Shown here: positions 21,233 through 32,414 of the stretch, one piece after another | How positions within the stretch are numbered: the stretch's first letter is position 1 | Layout of the letters: the number at the start of each line of letters is the position of its first letter | Assembly: GCF_019059575.1 (NCBI RefSeq) | Contig: NW_024881704.1 | Location: forward strand, 496,001-560,000 | Source of the DNA: Amphibalanus amphitrite | Taxonomy: Eukaryota > Arthropoda > Thecostraca > Balanomorpha > Balanidae | Direction: 5' to 3' | DNA: 64,000 bases | Notes under the pieces: model-generated | What the model was told of the DNA's origin: nothing | Database searches by the model: none | What the model saw: only the letters and a program-made list of their open reading frames with translations | Position numbers and translations under genes: made by a program

Positions 21233-22536
21233 CGAGGGGCGTTCAAAAAGTTCCCGGCCCAACCATGAAGGAGTTGGAATTTCGGCCTGCAACGCGGTGT
21301 GTTCAATTGTGTGTTATTGGGAAGTCCACTTACGTAGCCATTAACCAATCTGCCCTGTGATTGGTTCAGGCTGCTAATTAATCGTAACATAGTTTGCCAT
21401 TCCCGGTCAGAATGGGCGACGCCCAGAAGAGAACAGTGATTTGGTTCATGTATTGCAGAAAAATGCACCAAACGTTATTCACGAAAAGCTAGTGCCAACA
21501 CATGTTGAGGTTTGTCTTTCTTACAGTAGCGTCAAAAAGTGGGCATCTCTGTTCAATTTTGGTCAACAGATCATTAATGGTCACCCCCGCAGTGGCCAGC
21601 CATCAACAGCATTGTCTCAAGAAAATATGAAAAATAAGCACTTCTTTTTGAAAAATGACAAATGTTCTGGTCTGGAACAACGCAGCAGAATCGGTGGTGT
21701 CTATCAGGTTCCCCAAAGCCATTCTTCGACAGCGTATTAATATGTTTAAGATCTCTGCAAGATGCATCCCCCGTTTGCTGACTCCAGAGGAAAGGCAAAC
21801 TCGAAAGGAGGCGTAACGCGAAAATTTTGGCCCCTATATCGAAGATCGAAAAGAGTTCATCGAAATACTTGTTACCGTGGAGGGATTGTGGGTGCCACAC
21901 GTTGACCCTAAGGGCGTGACCGAGTTGCACAAGTGGAAGCACACTGAGTAAAGGCCACCAAATGTGTGCGACGTGTTTAAGTCAGACGGCAAGGTGACAG
22001 TGGTTGCATTTTGGGATGCTGGCGGGGCTCTGCTCGTCAACTTTCTAAAACAGGGGCGCACAATTAATAATGAATACTACACCTCCCTTTGATAACAGTA
22101 GCGAGCAGCAGCTATCAAGGAGAGACTAGGGAAGCTGACTAAAAGTGTGCGCCTGATCCAGGACCACGCACCAGCACACATGAGCAGGGTGACGATCAGC
22201 AAAGCAGTGAGCTGTGGCTTCGAGTTATTGTCACAGCCACTTTTTTCTCCGTACCTTGCACCCTCAGGTTGCCACCTCTTCCCCAACATAAGGAAATTGC
22301 TTAGCAGTGGCAACTTCGCTGACAACAAGGAGACAAAAGCAGCCGTCTTGGACGTGCCAGATGCGTCCAAAACCCACTTGGCTATGGAGACCCAGGGGCC
22401 TCTCGCGAAGCGCTGCGCGAAATATTTTTGTCTTAACGCTGGTTATTTGACTAAATGAACATTTTTGGTCTAATAAGTCGACGTCGTATCTCTGCTCCTT
22501 CATGGTCGGGCCGAGAACTTTTTGAACGCCCCCTCG
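21233..22536 (+). mobile_element. mariner transposon, full length but inactive (1.3 kb)
   Basis: The termini are CGAGGGGCGTTCAAAAAGTT at the left and its near complement at the right (one extra G), flanked by TA on both sides (21231-21232 and 22537-22538). That is the TA target of the Tc1/mariner superfamily. Length is typical for mariner. The inverted repeats are imperfect over about 35 bp. The family name follows from the transposase remnants described next. Confidence 0.95.
21413..22458 (+). pseudogene. mariner transposase, degenerate
   Basis: Remnants of a mariner DD34D transposase are visible in several frames. They begin MGDAQKRTVIWFMYCR, with a stop after about 26 codons, then helix-turn-helix-like sequence and ARCIPRLLTPEERQTRKEA. 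The segment aligned with the conserved TGDETW reads TVEGLW, so the first catalytic Asp is lost. The second, in RLIQDHAPAHMS, is kept. The third, normally in YSPDLAPSDYHLF, reads FSPYLAPSGCHLF, so it is lost. Frameshifts, stops and two missing catalytic Asp residues mean it cannot work. The last 60 residues (GFELLSQPLFSPYLAPSG onward) are the best-preserved open part. Confidence 0.93.
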
Positions 22537-22538
22537 TA

Positions 22539-25198
22539 TCTATCTTCGGGCCAGCCTAACCGGTCGCGGAAGTGTTCCCGGCCCTTCCGTACTCTGCCAC
22601 TCACCCAGCCCACCGCGCAGCACTCGAACCGAGCCGCCGGCGCCGTCAGCCGCCCGTCAGTCGCGGCCAACATGTCTCCCCAGCGGGCCATCCCATGGTA
22701 ATCGGATCAGGCTCAGACAGACGAGAAGCCGGCCGGCTTTAAACGCCCACGCACACCCACTCATACCGACGTAAATAAATTACGACCGGCTTATATAAGA
22801 CGCATGCAGTATCGATGAGAAAACGAAGCTGTTCTGCAAGGGGGGAGATTCGGAAAAGGCCGAGGTTTTTAGAAGCATTCCCGGGAGGAAAATAGAATTG
22901 TCACGACATTTGCAATCTGCGCAATACAGGGGTGGCAACACATGCAATATGTGACGCTATGATCTACGTAAAACAGGCCTCCACGATGCAGTTCTATACT
23001 ACATTTCAGACACTTGCGTCAGGTTTTTCCGGTGTGCAAATCGTCTTGATATGAACACTCCTCACATTCCAATTACCATATCACCTCCTTCACAATCAGA
23101 ATGACGATAGGTTCACACCACTTCTTATCATTTTCACCAATCCTATCAGTACCTAATCCTCACACTAGCCGAGCAATCAGCTCGCAATTGCCTCACTCGG
23201 CGAAAAACCCATCGCACAACACAGTTCCAAGCTCCCCGTATCCCTCAGCCCACACATTCCCTCATCATTCCACCCGCCGTGTCATTCGCCAAGATCAGCC
23301 TCTCGATCGAGTCTCAGTCTCCCCCACACCCAGCGGATCTCACAGTAGCGGCTCGCGCGGCCGCAGAGCCGTTACCCGGTCACCGAGCGTCCCCCCGTTG
23401 CGTCAGCGGGCGCGGTGCCGCCGCGGTGCGGGCGTCTGGCCGTCCCAGACACACCAGTATCGGAGAGCTGTACACCGTAACATCCGGTGTGTCCGGCTCG
23501 GATGTCCAACCACGCCCGGCTCTCAGCCAACCGTGGTGGCGAGGCCGCAGAGCTGTGCTAGCCAACGCAGTGTGGACGGGATAGAACGCACACAGCGGGA
23601 TGACATGTGGGACATGCTGTGGGACTGTCTGACTGTGGGACAACGGTAGGAAACATTGTGGAAGCACATCGTAAAAACAAACCGTAGGAACACGCCGTAG
23701 GATCCAGTGAATGCGAGCATTGTGGGAGCATTTTATTGAACACACTGCGGGGCACACACTGTAAAGCAGGATATGGTGCAAGACCACAGACGCACGCAGT
23801 AGGAGCAGAAGATCGACTCAATGCTAACCGACGCATTCCCACTCAGTGTTGGACTATTTGTGCACACGCACCCGGATGGGTAGCAAAGCGGAAATGTACT
23901 GCATCTCCTATCCCTACGGTCTGATACCATCGATTGTGGTTGCTTTCGTTATAACGATCACTTCATTCACTAACCGAGCTAGTGACTTACGAGTTCAACA
24001 ATCCCGTAGCTGGATTTCAACAAGGTTATAACAAATAAAAAGTCTGGCACTATCAAAATCAGCTCATCTTCAATGTATGACTTCAAACACTTCAGGTTTA
24101 CAACATATGTCAACAGTTTTTCCTTCGTAGCTCCAGCCTCGTCAGAAGCCCTATCTGCTCCCAGGCAGCTGGGAGCAGACCGCAACATCCTCCCTTTCGA
24201 GATACACCGAGTTCTCGGCAGAGACACGGCGGCGAGTCGTCCGGGCGTAGGTGAAGATAAGTACATGATCCTAGCTGGCAACAGCAGCACTGGATGGCCG
24301 TGGGACGGCCTATTGAGCAGGAAAAGGGGGATGACTCAGGGAGGGCAAAGTGTCAAGTGCTGAGGGCAGGGTGAAAGGGAAGCTGACATTCATTTTGATG
24401 TCCGTTGGACCTGTTCTGTGATTGAGAAGCAGTTCGGGTGAGAAAGTCGTTCGTTACACAGAAATCCTTTCAGAAATTGCAGAGCAGGAATGACGTTGCA
24501 TAGGGCACATGAGTGCCTTTCTAGCTATGAAACATTTTGATTGATAGAACTGATTGGGCCGAAGTGTCGAGGTGATACTCTGGAGAGAGCGGTGCAATAG
24601 AACACGTTGAACCTCTGAGGACTGATAGCAGCATCGCCCACGTCATTGGTCGGGGCTACTGAACACATCCAGTAAACGATGGCGACAACTCGCAAACGGT
24701 AAAACGTAAACATTCCGAGCAAAAAGTACCAGATGCATAATGCAACCGCGCAGTTCAGTTTACAGCGCATTTACCAGGCAATGTTGCAGTCCTCGACAGA
24801 TCTTAACTCACTACGACAACATCTCAACCATTTGCTTTTCAGTCTCCTATTGTGAAACTTCGTCAAACATCGCCGCAGTAGCCAATCGTAATTCGTAAGC
24901 ACATCCCCATAACAGCCCTGCTAAGTTTCCACACAATCACCCCTACCAAGATTCCTTATAGGCCAACATTTCCTACAGCAAAGTCCCAAAGTCCGCGACC
25001 GAGACCGGTCGGCGGTACGTCAAAAGTGACGCGACGCGCGGTCGGCCACGAGACGCGTGGCCGGGTAGGAGGGGCGCTCGACCCCAAGAAGGGACAGACA
25101 CACACTCAGCCCGGAGGAGGGCGCGGTCGGTCCCAGCAGGACCCCAGGAGGGGACACACTCCCATTCCAGAGGAGGGCGCAGCCGGGCGCCGACTCAC
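22539..25198. other. Intronic sequence; small hairpin, no gene recognised
   Basis: The 182-codon plus-strand frame at 23101-23649 is Ser/Pro/Arg-rich, lacks a domain and is shadowed by long minus-strand frames. A perfect 10-bp-arm hairpin (CTGCTCCCAG-GCAG-CTGGGAGCAG) lies at 24155-24178. Related phrases built on GTGGGAC and CGTAGGA recur loosely near 23.6-23.7 kb. Confidence 0.4.
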
Positions 25199-25311
25199 CT
25201 GCAGTAGCTGCTGCTGGAATGCGTCGTGTCGCGAGGCGTCGTGCCACGCATTGGCCATGTTGTTGGAGTCGGTGGAGCGAACCAGCGTTGGCGAGCCGCT
25301 GTTCACCTCAG
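25199..25311 (-). CDS. Exon of ZC3H12/Regnase-like gene (Ser/Asn/Gln-rich linker)
   Basis: This is a 113-bp minus-strand exon with acceptor GTGTTTCAG|CTGAGG and donor CTGCAG|GTGAGTCG. It enters in phase 1 and leaves in phase 0. The 37 full codons start EVNSGSPTLVRSTDSNNM and end AFQQQLLQ, with no stop. The preceding exon (28219-28284) ends in one base, giving a split Pro codon. Residues are polar and low in hydrophobics, consistent with a disordered linker between a proline-rich region and a C-terminal domain. An alternative acceptor five bases inside the exon (GCTGAG|GTGAAC) would break the frame. The acceptor lies at the edge of a 63-bp repeat whose other units carry similar acceptor-like sequence. 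Confidence 0.5.
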
Positions 25312-25500
25312 CTGAAACACGGGGATGAGAACGGTCAGCTAGGTCGGGATGGCATCAGTGGATGGTCACCTCAGTTGAAACACGGAGACGAAAAATGGCC
25401 AGGATTTGGTCAGGGATCCGTGGGTGTCCACCTTAGCTGAAACAGAAGGGACGGAGAACGATCAGAGCTGGGTCGGGATGGGATCTGCGGGTGTGAGTGA
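25300..25500. repeat. ~63-bp tandem repeat, 3 copies, overlapping a 3' splice site
   Basis: The phrase CACCTCAGCTGAAACACGG recurs at about 25304, 25367 and 25429 (offsets 63 and 62), followed each time by a related ACGG...GTCGGGATGG-like segment. On the minus strand each unit reads TTTCA(G/A)CT(G/A)AGGTG, the same context as the acceptor used by the exon at 25199-25311. Confidence 0.75.
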
Positions 25501-28218
25501 GATAACGGTCGACATTGGTCGAATACAAGTGGGTGTAGAGGAGTTATCAATCAGATGCCAGAAAACCGTTGGGCGCTGGCCAATCATCAGGGAGGCGATA
25601 GATAGATAGTGAAACCGTTTCTGACACCATCATCAGAAAGGCATAAGTTATGGACACCAACACCAGGCAGCGCCCACGGTCCATCGGGCACCAACCATTC
25701 GGCAGTTACTAACGGAAGGGTACCAGTCCGCACTGTTACCGGTTGGTAACAGCACCAATCACAAAAAAGGCAATGGTTCGTATTGTTACCTGCTCTTGGC
25801 AGCACGAACCGGAAACTATTCAGGTGTTGTTCTACGAGCAAACAACGCTCCCAGCCCAGCCATAGCTAACGAACATGATAAATTAGTGACCTCAACACAA
25901 AAGGCATCCCTAACAAGAAACTAGGCATGAACAGCGGGAAGAATAATGACACCGTAATTAAGTTTAGAAATATGTTCGCCGAAGAAGTGTAACAATTGCT
26001 ATTGTCTTTGTCTTATTTACTACTGACACCGCTCATCAATCAACACTACGAAAGCTCATGTGGTTTCTGAAACCGCTGTAAGAACTTTAAAAATTTGACA
26101 TCGCTAGTCCCGAATATCAGTTACATGTGGTTGGCGATGCATTAACAGTGCTGGGAATCACTAAAGAAGATGTCAGTGACTGCACCTACGGATTCAACTT
26201 TCCTGGCATTGAAACAAACATTGAATTAACGTTATTATTTTGCTAATAAGCCTCTTCGAGCATCTCTACGTGATACGACCCAGTACAAGATCTTTTTTCA
26301 CTTAGTCGCTGTAGCTGGTTTCAAGAAGTTCGAGCGTCATCTAAAACAGCCAAACTTCTCCGCTATCACTTAAACCTTAGACAACCCAAGCAGATGAACT
26401 TACGATGGACCAGCTTTAACGTGCCTGTCAGATCTTCGAAAGAAAACGCTTTGCTTCTCCGATCGATCCAATGCCAGCGACACACGTCCAATGGCGGGAC
26501 AAAAGCGGTTAGATCCGTGTCATCTGTATGATCTCGAGACCCAGCGGGTCGCAGTCTCCTCAGATACATCACCCGACAACCGCTCCATTTGAGACGCAGC
26601 TCCCAATGGTCGGCTGTTCGCTGTTCCCGAATTCCTAACGCCAACGCGACCCTATCAGGGACTTGATCTGAGCCGATATCGGAATAAATCCAAAAAGGAG
26701 GTTGAGGGAGGACAGATGAACAGCTAGAAGAGTAAAAATAGCTCGCACAAGTCAATCCATTTAAGGCTACTTGACCTCAAATCTACTTCCTTGCCAGAGG
26801 AGAAAAACAGCTTCCTACTAGCTACTCAGTCAGATGGAGATAAAATCGCACCAGAGCGGTTCGTCGTTAGGCTGACAAGCCAGGCCTGTGTTGAGTTAGC
26901 TAGTCATGTGCTGTCACAAGTGGAAGAAAACATTCAAATCACGTCTCACAACAATAAGAAATTCGCTGACCAGCATCGTCAACAGAAAGGACGAACAGCA
27001 AGTTCTGTATGATCGTGTTGCTAACCGTCTGAAAGTCTTCGCACGTATTTTGTGATTCACCGGAGCGGATTATTTTTAACCGGCTGGTAGAGCAGGCAGG
27101 TCCGACAAAAGCTCAAATCCGCCAGCCGAGCCGGTCCCCGGGGACTCCGCCACTCACGGCCACAACACCAAATTGGCCGCGGCCGTGCGTTGCGCAACAA
27201 TCCAGTTCGGCGCCGCCTAGCTACTTGCGATGGCCAGATAGGCCAGCGAACTGCCGCCAGTGACCGGGCCAACCGGCCGTACCTCACCAGCTCAGCACGG
27301 GAGGACGGGGCGAGCAGGCCGGCTCGCAAAGCATCAAAATTCAAAACAAAGAGTAAAGCAAAGTTCACAAAACGAGCATGACATAGACACAAGCTGATGC
27401 AACGGCTTTGTCTATTTGGGGACAACAAACATGCGAAAAAGCTACAACTAAACGGTCAGGTTTTCTCACAGCGTGAACCTCACGCCATCGGCCATTGCCT
27501 TCCCACGGTAGGATCTGAGTGTCGATAGGCTCGCCGCAAAGTCACACGCCTTTGGACTGGCTCGGCTCCGGCGGCGGTGCGACGCAGGGAGGTGGTCAGC
27601 GGCCACACGGCCCACACCAAGTGGTCCGTCCCACCTCTGATTACCATAACTCGTTGGGGAGTGCAGAGTGTGGAGTGGGGAGTCACTCCTTTCCGCTGCC
27701 GCCGCCGTCCCCATTCCGGCCATCGTAACGGACACAGACCATCATGGCAGGCATTAGCAGCGAGGCCGGCAGTTTATCACAATTCACCGACCGAGGACTA
27801 CCTGCCGCATTTATCAAGTCCAATTATAATCGGCACTGGGAGTCGCACGAAAATTACATGTAATGGCGAGATAATGGCGCTGGTGCCGAGCGCTGATGCC
27901 TTGTGAAGAAGCGGCCATTTCCGCGCGGTTGTTTCGATTTGTAGATAACAGGATCAGGTCCGGCATATAGCCACTCTGTCGCTAAGCAAAGCATTGCAAT
28001 AGGTTGTAAATAAAGGGAAGTCAGCGGACCGAAACATAGATGCATATTGCATAGTGCCGTGGGAAGACGAGCGTGATCTATGGCGTACGAAAACGCACAA
28101 CGTTGAGTGCACGGAAAGACATAACAAACTGTTAACAAACAGCTATAGAACTGAAGCTAATAAGCTATCGGTTCACATATAAAACTAATTAGACACAGAA
28201 TGACAAATTTCCACTTAC
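25501..28218. other. Intronic sequence, no gene recognised
   Basis: The only structures seen are a small perfect hairpin at about 25731-25750 (CTGTTACC-GGTT-GGTAACAG) and a CpG-rich patch at 27.06-27.75 kb with overlapping low-complexity frames. At 26.1-26.4 and 26.9-27.05 kb short readable stretches look vaguely protein-like but match nothing I can name. Confidence 0.35.
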
Positions 28219-28284
28219 GTTTTGGAGGCAGGTGGGTGAATGCAGAGTTGATTTCCATCATAGGCGATTTACGCGCGGACGTAT
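28219..28284 (-). CDS. Exon of ZC3H12/Regnase-like gene
   Basis: This is a 66-bp minus-strand exon. The acceptor is strong (ACTTTGGTCTCTGTTCGCAG) and the donor is CCAAAAC|GTAAGTGG. It enters and leaves in phase 1. The product is TSARKSPMMEINSAFTHLPP plus K, with a split Asp at the start when joined to the proline-rich exon at 53461 and a split Pro at the end when joined to 25199-25311. There is no stop in this frame, and both neighbours agree in phase. The intron upstream would be about 25 kb and would include the 6.1-kb inverted-repeat element. It contains two in-frame Met codons, so it could alternatively be the first coding exon of a shorter isoform. Confidence 0.5.
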
Positions 28285-29060
28285 CTGCGAACAGAGACCA
28301 AAGTTTTAAAGACAGCCAGGGTAAACACAACCCGAACTGTGTATACGCGTAACCACTTAAATCCGAACAGAATTAATGCAGACATATCGAATAAGTCCGC
28401 TAAGCAATGCTTCTCTCCACGAGTGTACTTATCTATCATTCCCACAAGCACCAATTGTGATCGGGGACCTTGTCTGTGTGTTCAGGTGCACTTTAGAGCC
28501 TGATGCGACACCGGTTCACTCCATGACGTCAGCCGCTGCCGCCGCACCATCCCCCAAATACGGTCCGGGCAGTCTGGACAATCAGTGCAGTCAGGGCACT
28601 TCGCGTTCTTCAGGCGTAGCAGTCGGGGCAGCTAGGGTAGTCAGGGCAATCGGGGCTGCCCAGGAAGCCGGGGCAATCAGGACAGGGCAGCCAGTTAGCC
28701 CGAGAAGCCAGAGCGGGGCTTCCACTCCAACTCGACAAGTGATGTAGGTGCCGGCTGTATTTGGCAGTGAGCGGAGCGCCGGTTCTGACCCGACAGCCGG
28801 ACCTGGAGTGTAGTGACTCACTGCCCAAATCACCTGAGTGACGTGCCGGGGCATTGGCGAATCTAGAAATCTCCCCTCCCCCTCCCGGAGTCTCAGACGT
28901 TGCAGGGCAATGGTACAAGGTTTGACCACGCCAGTGAGCACGCTGCATCGCCCGCCACCCACACGCTGATCACCCGGCAGGCACGCTAAACTGGCGAGTT
29001 CTGCTGATGAGGTCATACCCAGCCTCGACGTCCACCAGACACCTCCGAGAGTCCACCAAA
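28285..29060. other. Intronic sequence with short imperfect repeats
   Basis: Between about 28560 and 28700 phrases such as GGGCAGTCAGGGCAATCGGG recur irregularly every 9-18 bases. No gene is seen. Confidence 0.4.
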
Positions 29061-29375
29061 TGCCACCATGACCAGTATCGGCCAGAAATTAATGAAAATG
29101 TTCCTTAGACACCACTGCGAGTGTCCGCCAGACAACTCTGCGAGTGTCACCCAGACATTCCATTTCGTGTCCGCCAGACATCAAGATGCGAGTGTTCACC
29201 AGACATCAGGATGCGAGTGTCCGTCAGACATCAAGATGCGAGTGTTCGCCAGACATCAAGATGCGAGTGTCGGCCAGACATTACAGCAAGTGTTAGGCAG
29301 ACATCAAGATGTGAGTGTCCGCCAGAGACATTACAGCGAGTGTCGGCCAGACATCAAGATGCGGGTGTCCGCCGG
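29061..29375. repeat. 25-bp minisatellite, about 9-10 copies
   Basis: The unit is CGCCAGACATCAAGATGCGA plus GTGTT, with several shortened copies (CCAGACATTACAGCGAGTG). Because 25 is not a multiple of three, overlapping frames alternate phases and give a 25-residue pseudo-repeat. It is non-coding. Confidence 0.88.
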
Positions 29376-32310
29376 CACCGTCGCAAAGCGGATTGTCTGT
29401 GTAACGCCCACGTGACACATGGGAACGAGGTTCACGATTCGCAGCGCCGACATGATTTGATGGTGACGGCAAACGACGCGTGGGCTGAGACAATAATATG
29501 AAATATCTGCGGATTACATCTACTAATGGCCGCGTTACCTCAGCCAAAACGAGTGTAACGGGACTGGTACGAAGACTAGTCCCGGATTCTCCATAGTTCA
29601 AGACGAATTATTCAGAAAAGAGCTGACCTTAACTTGTGTTAAAAGTCGGAACAGTTTATGGAGCAACTCTATGATCAATTAAGCACATGGCTGATGAGTG
29701 TAGTCAAACATATAACATGCAGAACAAATTAAGTGTCAGCGCGTCCTGATGACAAAACTGAAGTTGGTCGGCCCGAGTCTGATAACTAAAGTTTCACGTG
29801 TGATTGCTTCCTAAAGGCATCGTTTGTAAGACTGGCGTGGCATGAACTGCAATCCATTCCACACCGCAGCACATTCAGCACATTGTCTTGTGAGAAACTA
29901 CAAAACCCAAGCTTTGTTAGAAGTCCACAAATGGCATTGTCAAATAAATCAAGAAGTGTACTTTGTAGGATTACGACTCACAAATGTCAATAACTCATGT
30001 TTGATCTTAGCTCGCCGTGACTGTGCAAGTTTTCCTCTATTTATATCTCAGGCTCTATTGTGCTAAACTTGGCGTGCATAACTGACTGGTCGGTCATAAA
30101 AAGAAAAACGAAGTCTGGAGATGCCAAACCACGGTCCATCGCATTCCAGGCAGAGTCGGTGCATTTATCAGAATCTCGCTAAGTAAACAACTCAGGTACT
30201 TGGACAGATTGGCCAAGGTTATACCTGCCAAATTGATATGCTACAGCTATTCGATAAGCTATTTTTAGTTAACCTCGACCTTCGCTTGAGTCACAACTCA
30301 CCATTAATATCAAGATATTTTTACAGGACAGGATTTGCAGGATGGAAACGTGTCAAACTTGCTAACAGGAGACCAGCATAAATCGTAACTTATCATGTTC
30401 TTGCATATATTTAGGTAGAATTTCATAGAAATTATGAATCATTTAGAGCACTTAGATGCACATCATAATTAGAGGTGCATTCGTAGGCCTCAAAATTTAA
30501 TGGTAGTTACTGGTTAAAAGAAATGTTGAAAACTACATGCTGAACTGGTTAATGGTACTCAGAAAATTACTCAGAAAAGCACAACGCTATCGCAACCGTC
30601 ATGCATGGTGCTTGTTGCTCCAAGTGAAATAAGGCACGGACGAATCGTTACTTGCAAAAGACAGCGATGACTGACCCATTAGAAAAAGTAATTTTTAACT
30701 CAACGTCATGGCCAGCCAAATGTCATCAGTTGAATGGAAAGCTAAGATTGCACATGAGATCCCTTTCACACAAAAATCGGCAAGCAAATCTGGTAAATGT
30801 GGTCTCCAAGTGGGTTTTAAGTAGCTTATGTCCGACAAACATCACAACACGGCGCAAAACGCGTCAAATAAAACGTCACCCACCGATGAAAGCCCGGATT
30901 ACACCGTTGAACGTCCACCAATGAGGCGAATACCCGGAAATGTTCCTCGAGCCACAAGGCGATTACCAACGCGATACTGCCACCAGCTTAACGCTGGGAC
31001 ATTGTCGAACAGGCTCGTCGCCAAATCGGCAAGTGTCACGGCCTTCTAACATTTTTACGCATCGAGTTATACGCCCACGCTCGTCGTCCTGTTTCAGCTT
31101 ATCCAAGACATTGATCACCACATGGCAGAATTATATGCAACTGAATGCAGTTGTGATCGGATGTGCGACTTGATGCTGTGTCGCACGTGCTGCGAATGAC
31201 AACGCCCAGAATAAACACAAAACAAACGACTACACACCACCGCACCGTGGGGACTTATGCCATCCTAGCACGACATAAGTGGCAAATACGAGTATTTTGA
31301 TATCCACTTTTTTGTCATCCATTTCACGTATAATTGCCCAGTGCATCCATACCCGACCTTAAATCCTTTCAAAAACGATTGCTTACACCTCAAAACACCT
31401 CTCAAAGTGTAGCATTGTGCTGACCAGCATCCTGCTTCCCGGATATAGCGAAAAAGCACATGACAATGAAACGCCCGCTCACTCGTTTCCCTGAACAGTA
31501 GCTTAAAGTTGCGATATGTTTTCATTATCTGTGTTTAATGAGGAAGATGATGATATACACGAAAATTTTCAAAAATCAACCAAAGGTATCATTTTCGAAC
31601 GAAATGCTAAAAATTTTAAAATGCTTTTGATTCCAGGAGTTGAATCAGGAAACTGTTACCCTACAAAGTTTGATACGCGGTGGTACGCATGACAACACAT
31701 ATCAAAATGTTCTCCAATAATTTCTGCATCGGGGGCAACTCTCATTTTTTGCCGAAATTTGCCTAAACCAGTCACTATGAGACGTCAAAGCAGACGGTGA
31801 CGCGTGGTTTCTTACGCCCCGCCGGGCCGCGCCGCGGCGGGTTACCCTGGGTTACCCGACCGCGGCACACCGCCTGGGGGGTTTCCGGTCAGTAGGGGTT
31901 GGGAGGAGGGAGGGAGGGGTGATACCATGTTGACCTTGTTATTTTCCATTGCCAAATATTGTTTTTGGATAAATCAACAACGCTGTTGCAACGCTGCGTC
32001 TACATTACTGGCTTCTACAGTCAATGTTCACCTTAAGAAGCTTGAGTTATAGAGCTTTGATATAGGCAAATCGAAAACTGATATAACTTCGTAAAGTGGG
32101 GGTGTAGGTTTTGGGGGTGGTGATCACGATTTTCGTGTTAGTTTTGATCAATGATGATCTTTTTCATGCAAGGTCGGGTCAGGCTAGACCCGACGATTAG
32201 GTGCCCTGCCGCCTATCCATAGAAGGCAGGTGTAAATCACTTCTAAATGGCTTCGTAACAGGTTACGTAAGCACCAAAACTTCTTCAATTAAAGGTTTTA
32301 ACGGGTGTTA
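29376..32310. other. Intronic sequence, no gene recognised
   Basis: AT-richer, with few CpGs over 29.6-30.6 kb. Near 31.8-31.9 kb there is a short GC-rich patch containing GGGTTACC twice. Nothing codes recognisably. Confidence 0.4.
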
Positions 32311-32414
32311 AATTCGAAATTATTTCCAAGCACTCATCTAGAAAAATGCTTACTCGAAAAGGAATTCGAAATTATTTCCAAGCACTCATCTAGAAAAATG
32401 CTTACTCGAAAAGG
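32311..32414. repeat. Perfect 52-bp tandem duplication
   Basis: Two exact copies of a 52-bp unit starting AATTCGAAATTATTTCCAAG and ending TTACTCGAAAAGG. The lack of any difference suggests a recent event or recent conversion. Confidence 0.95.

Noticed and set aside
23101-23649. 182-codon plus-strand ORF as a gene
   Set aside because: Low-complexity Ser/Pro/Arg composition, competing minus-strand frames of similar length, and no domain.
29061-29375. CRISPR-like array at the 25-bp repeats
   Set aside because: Repeats are contiguous without unique spacers and the genome is eukaryotic.
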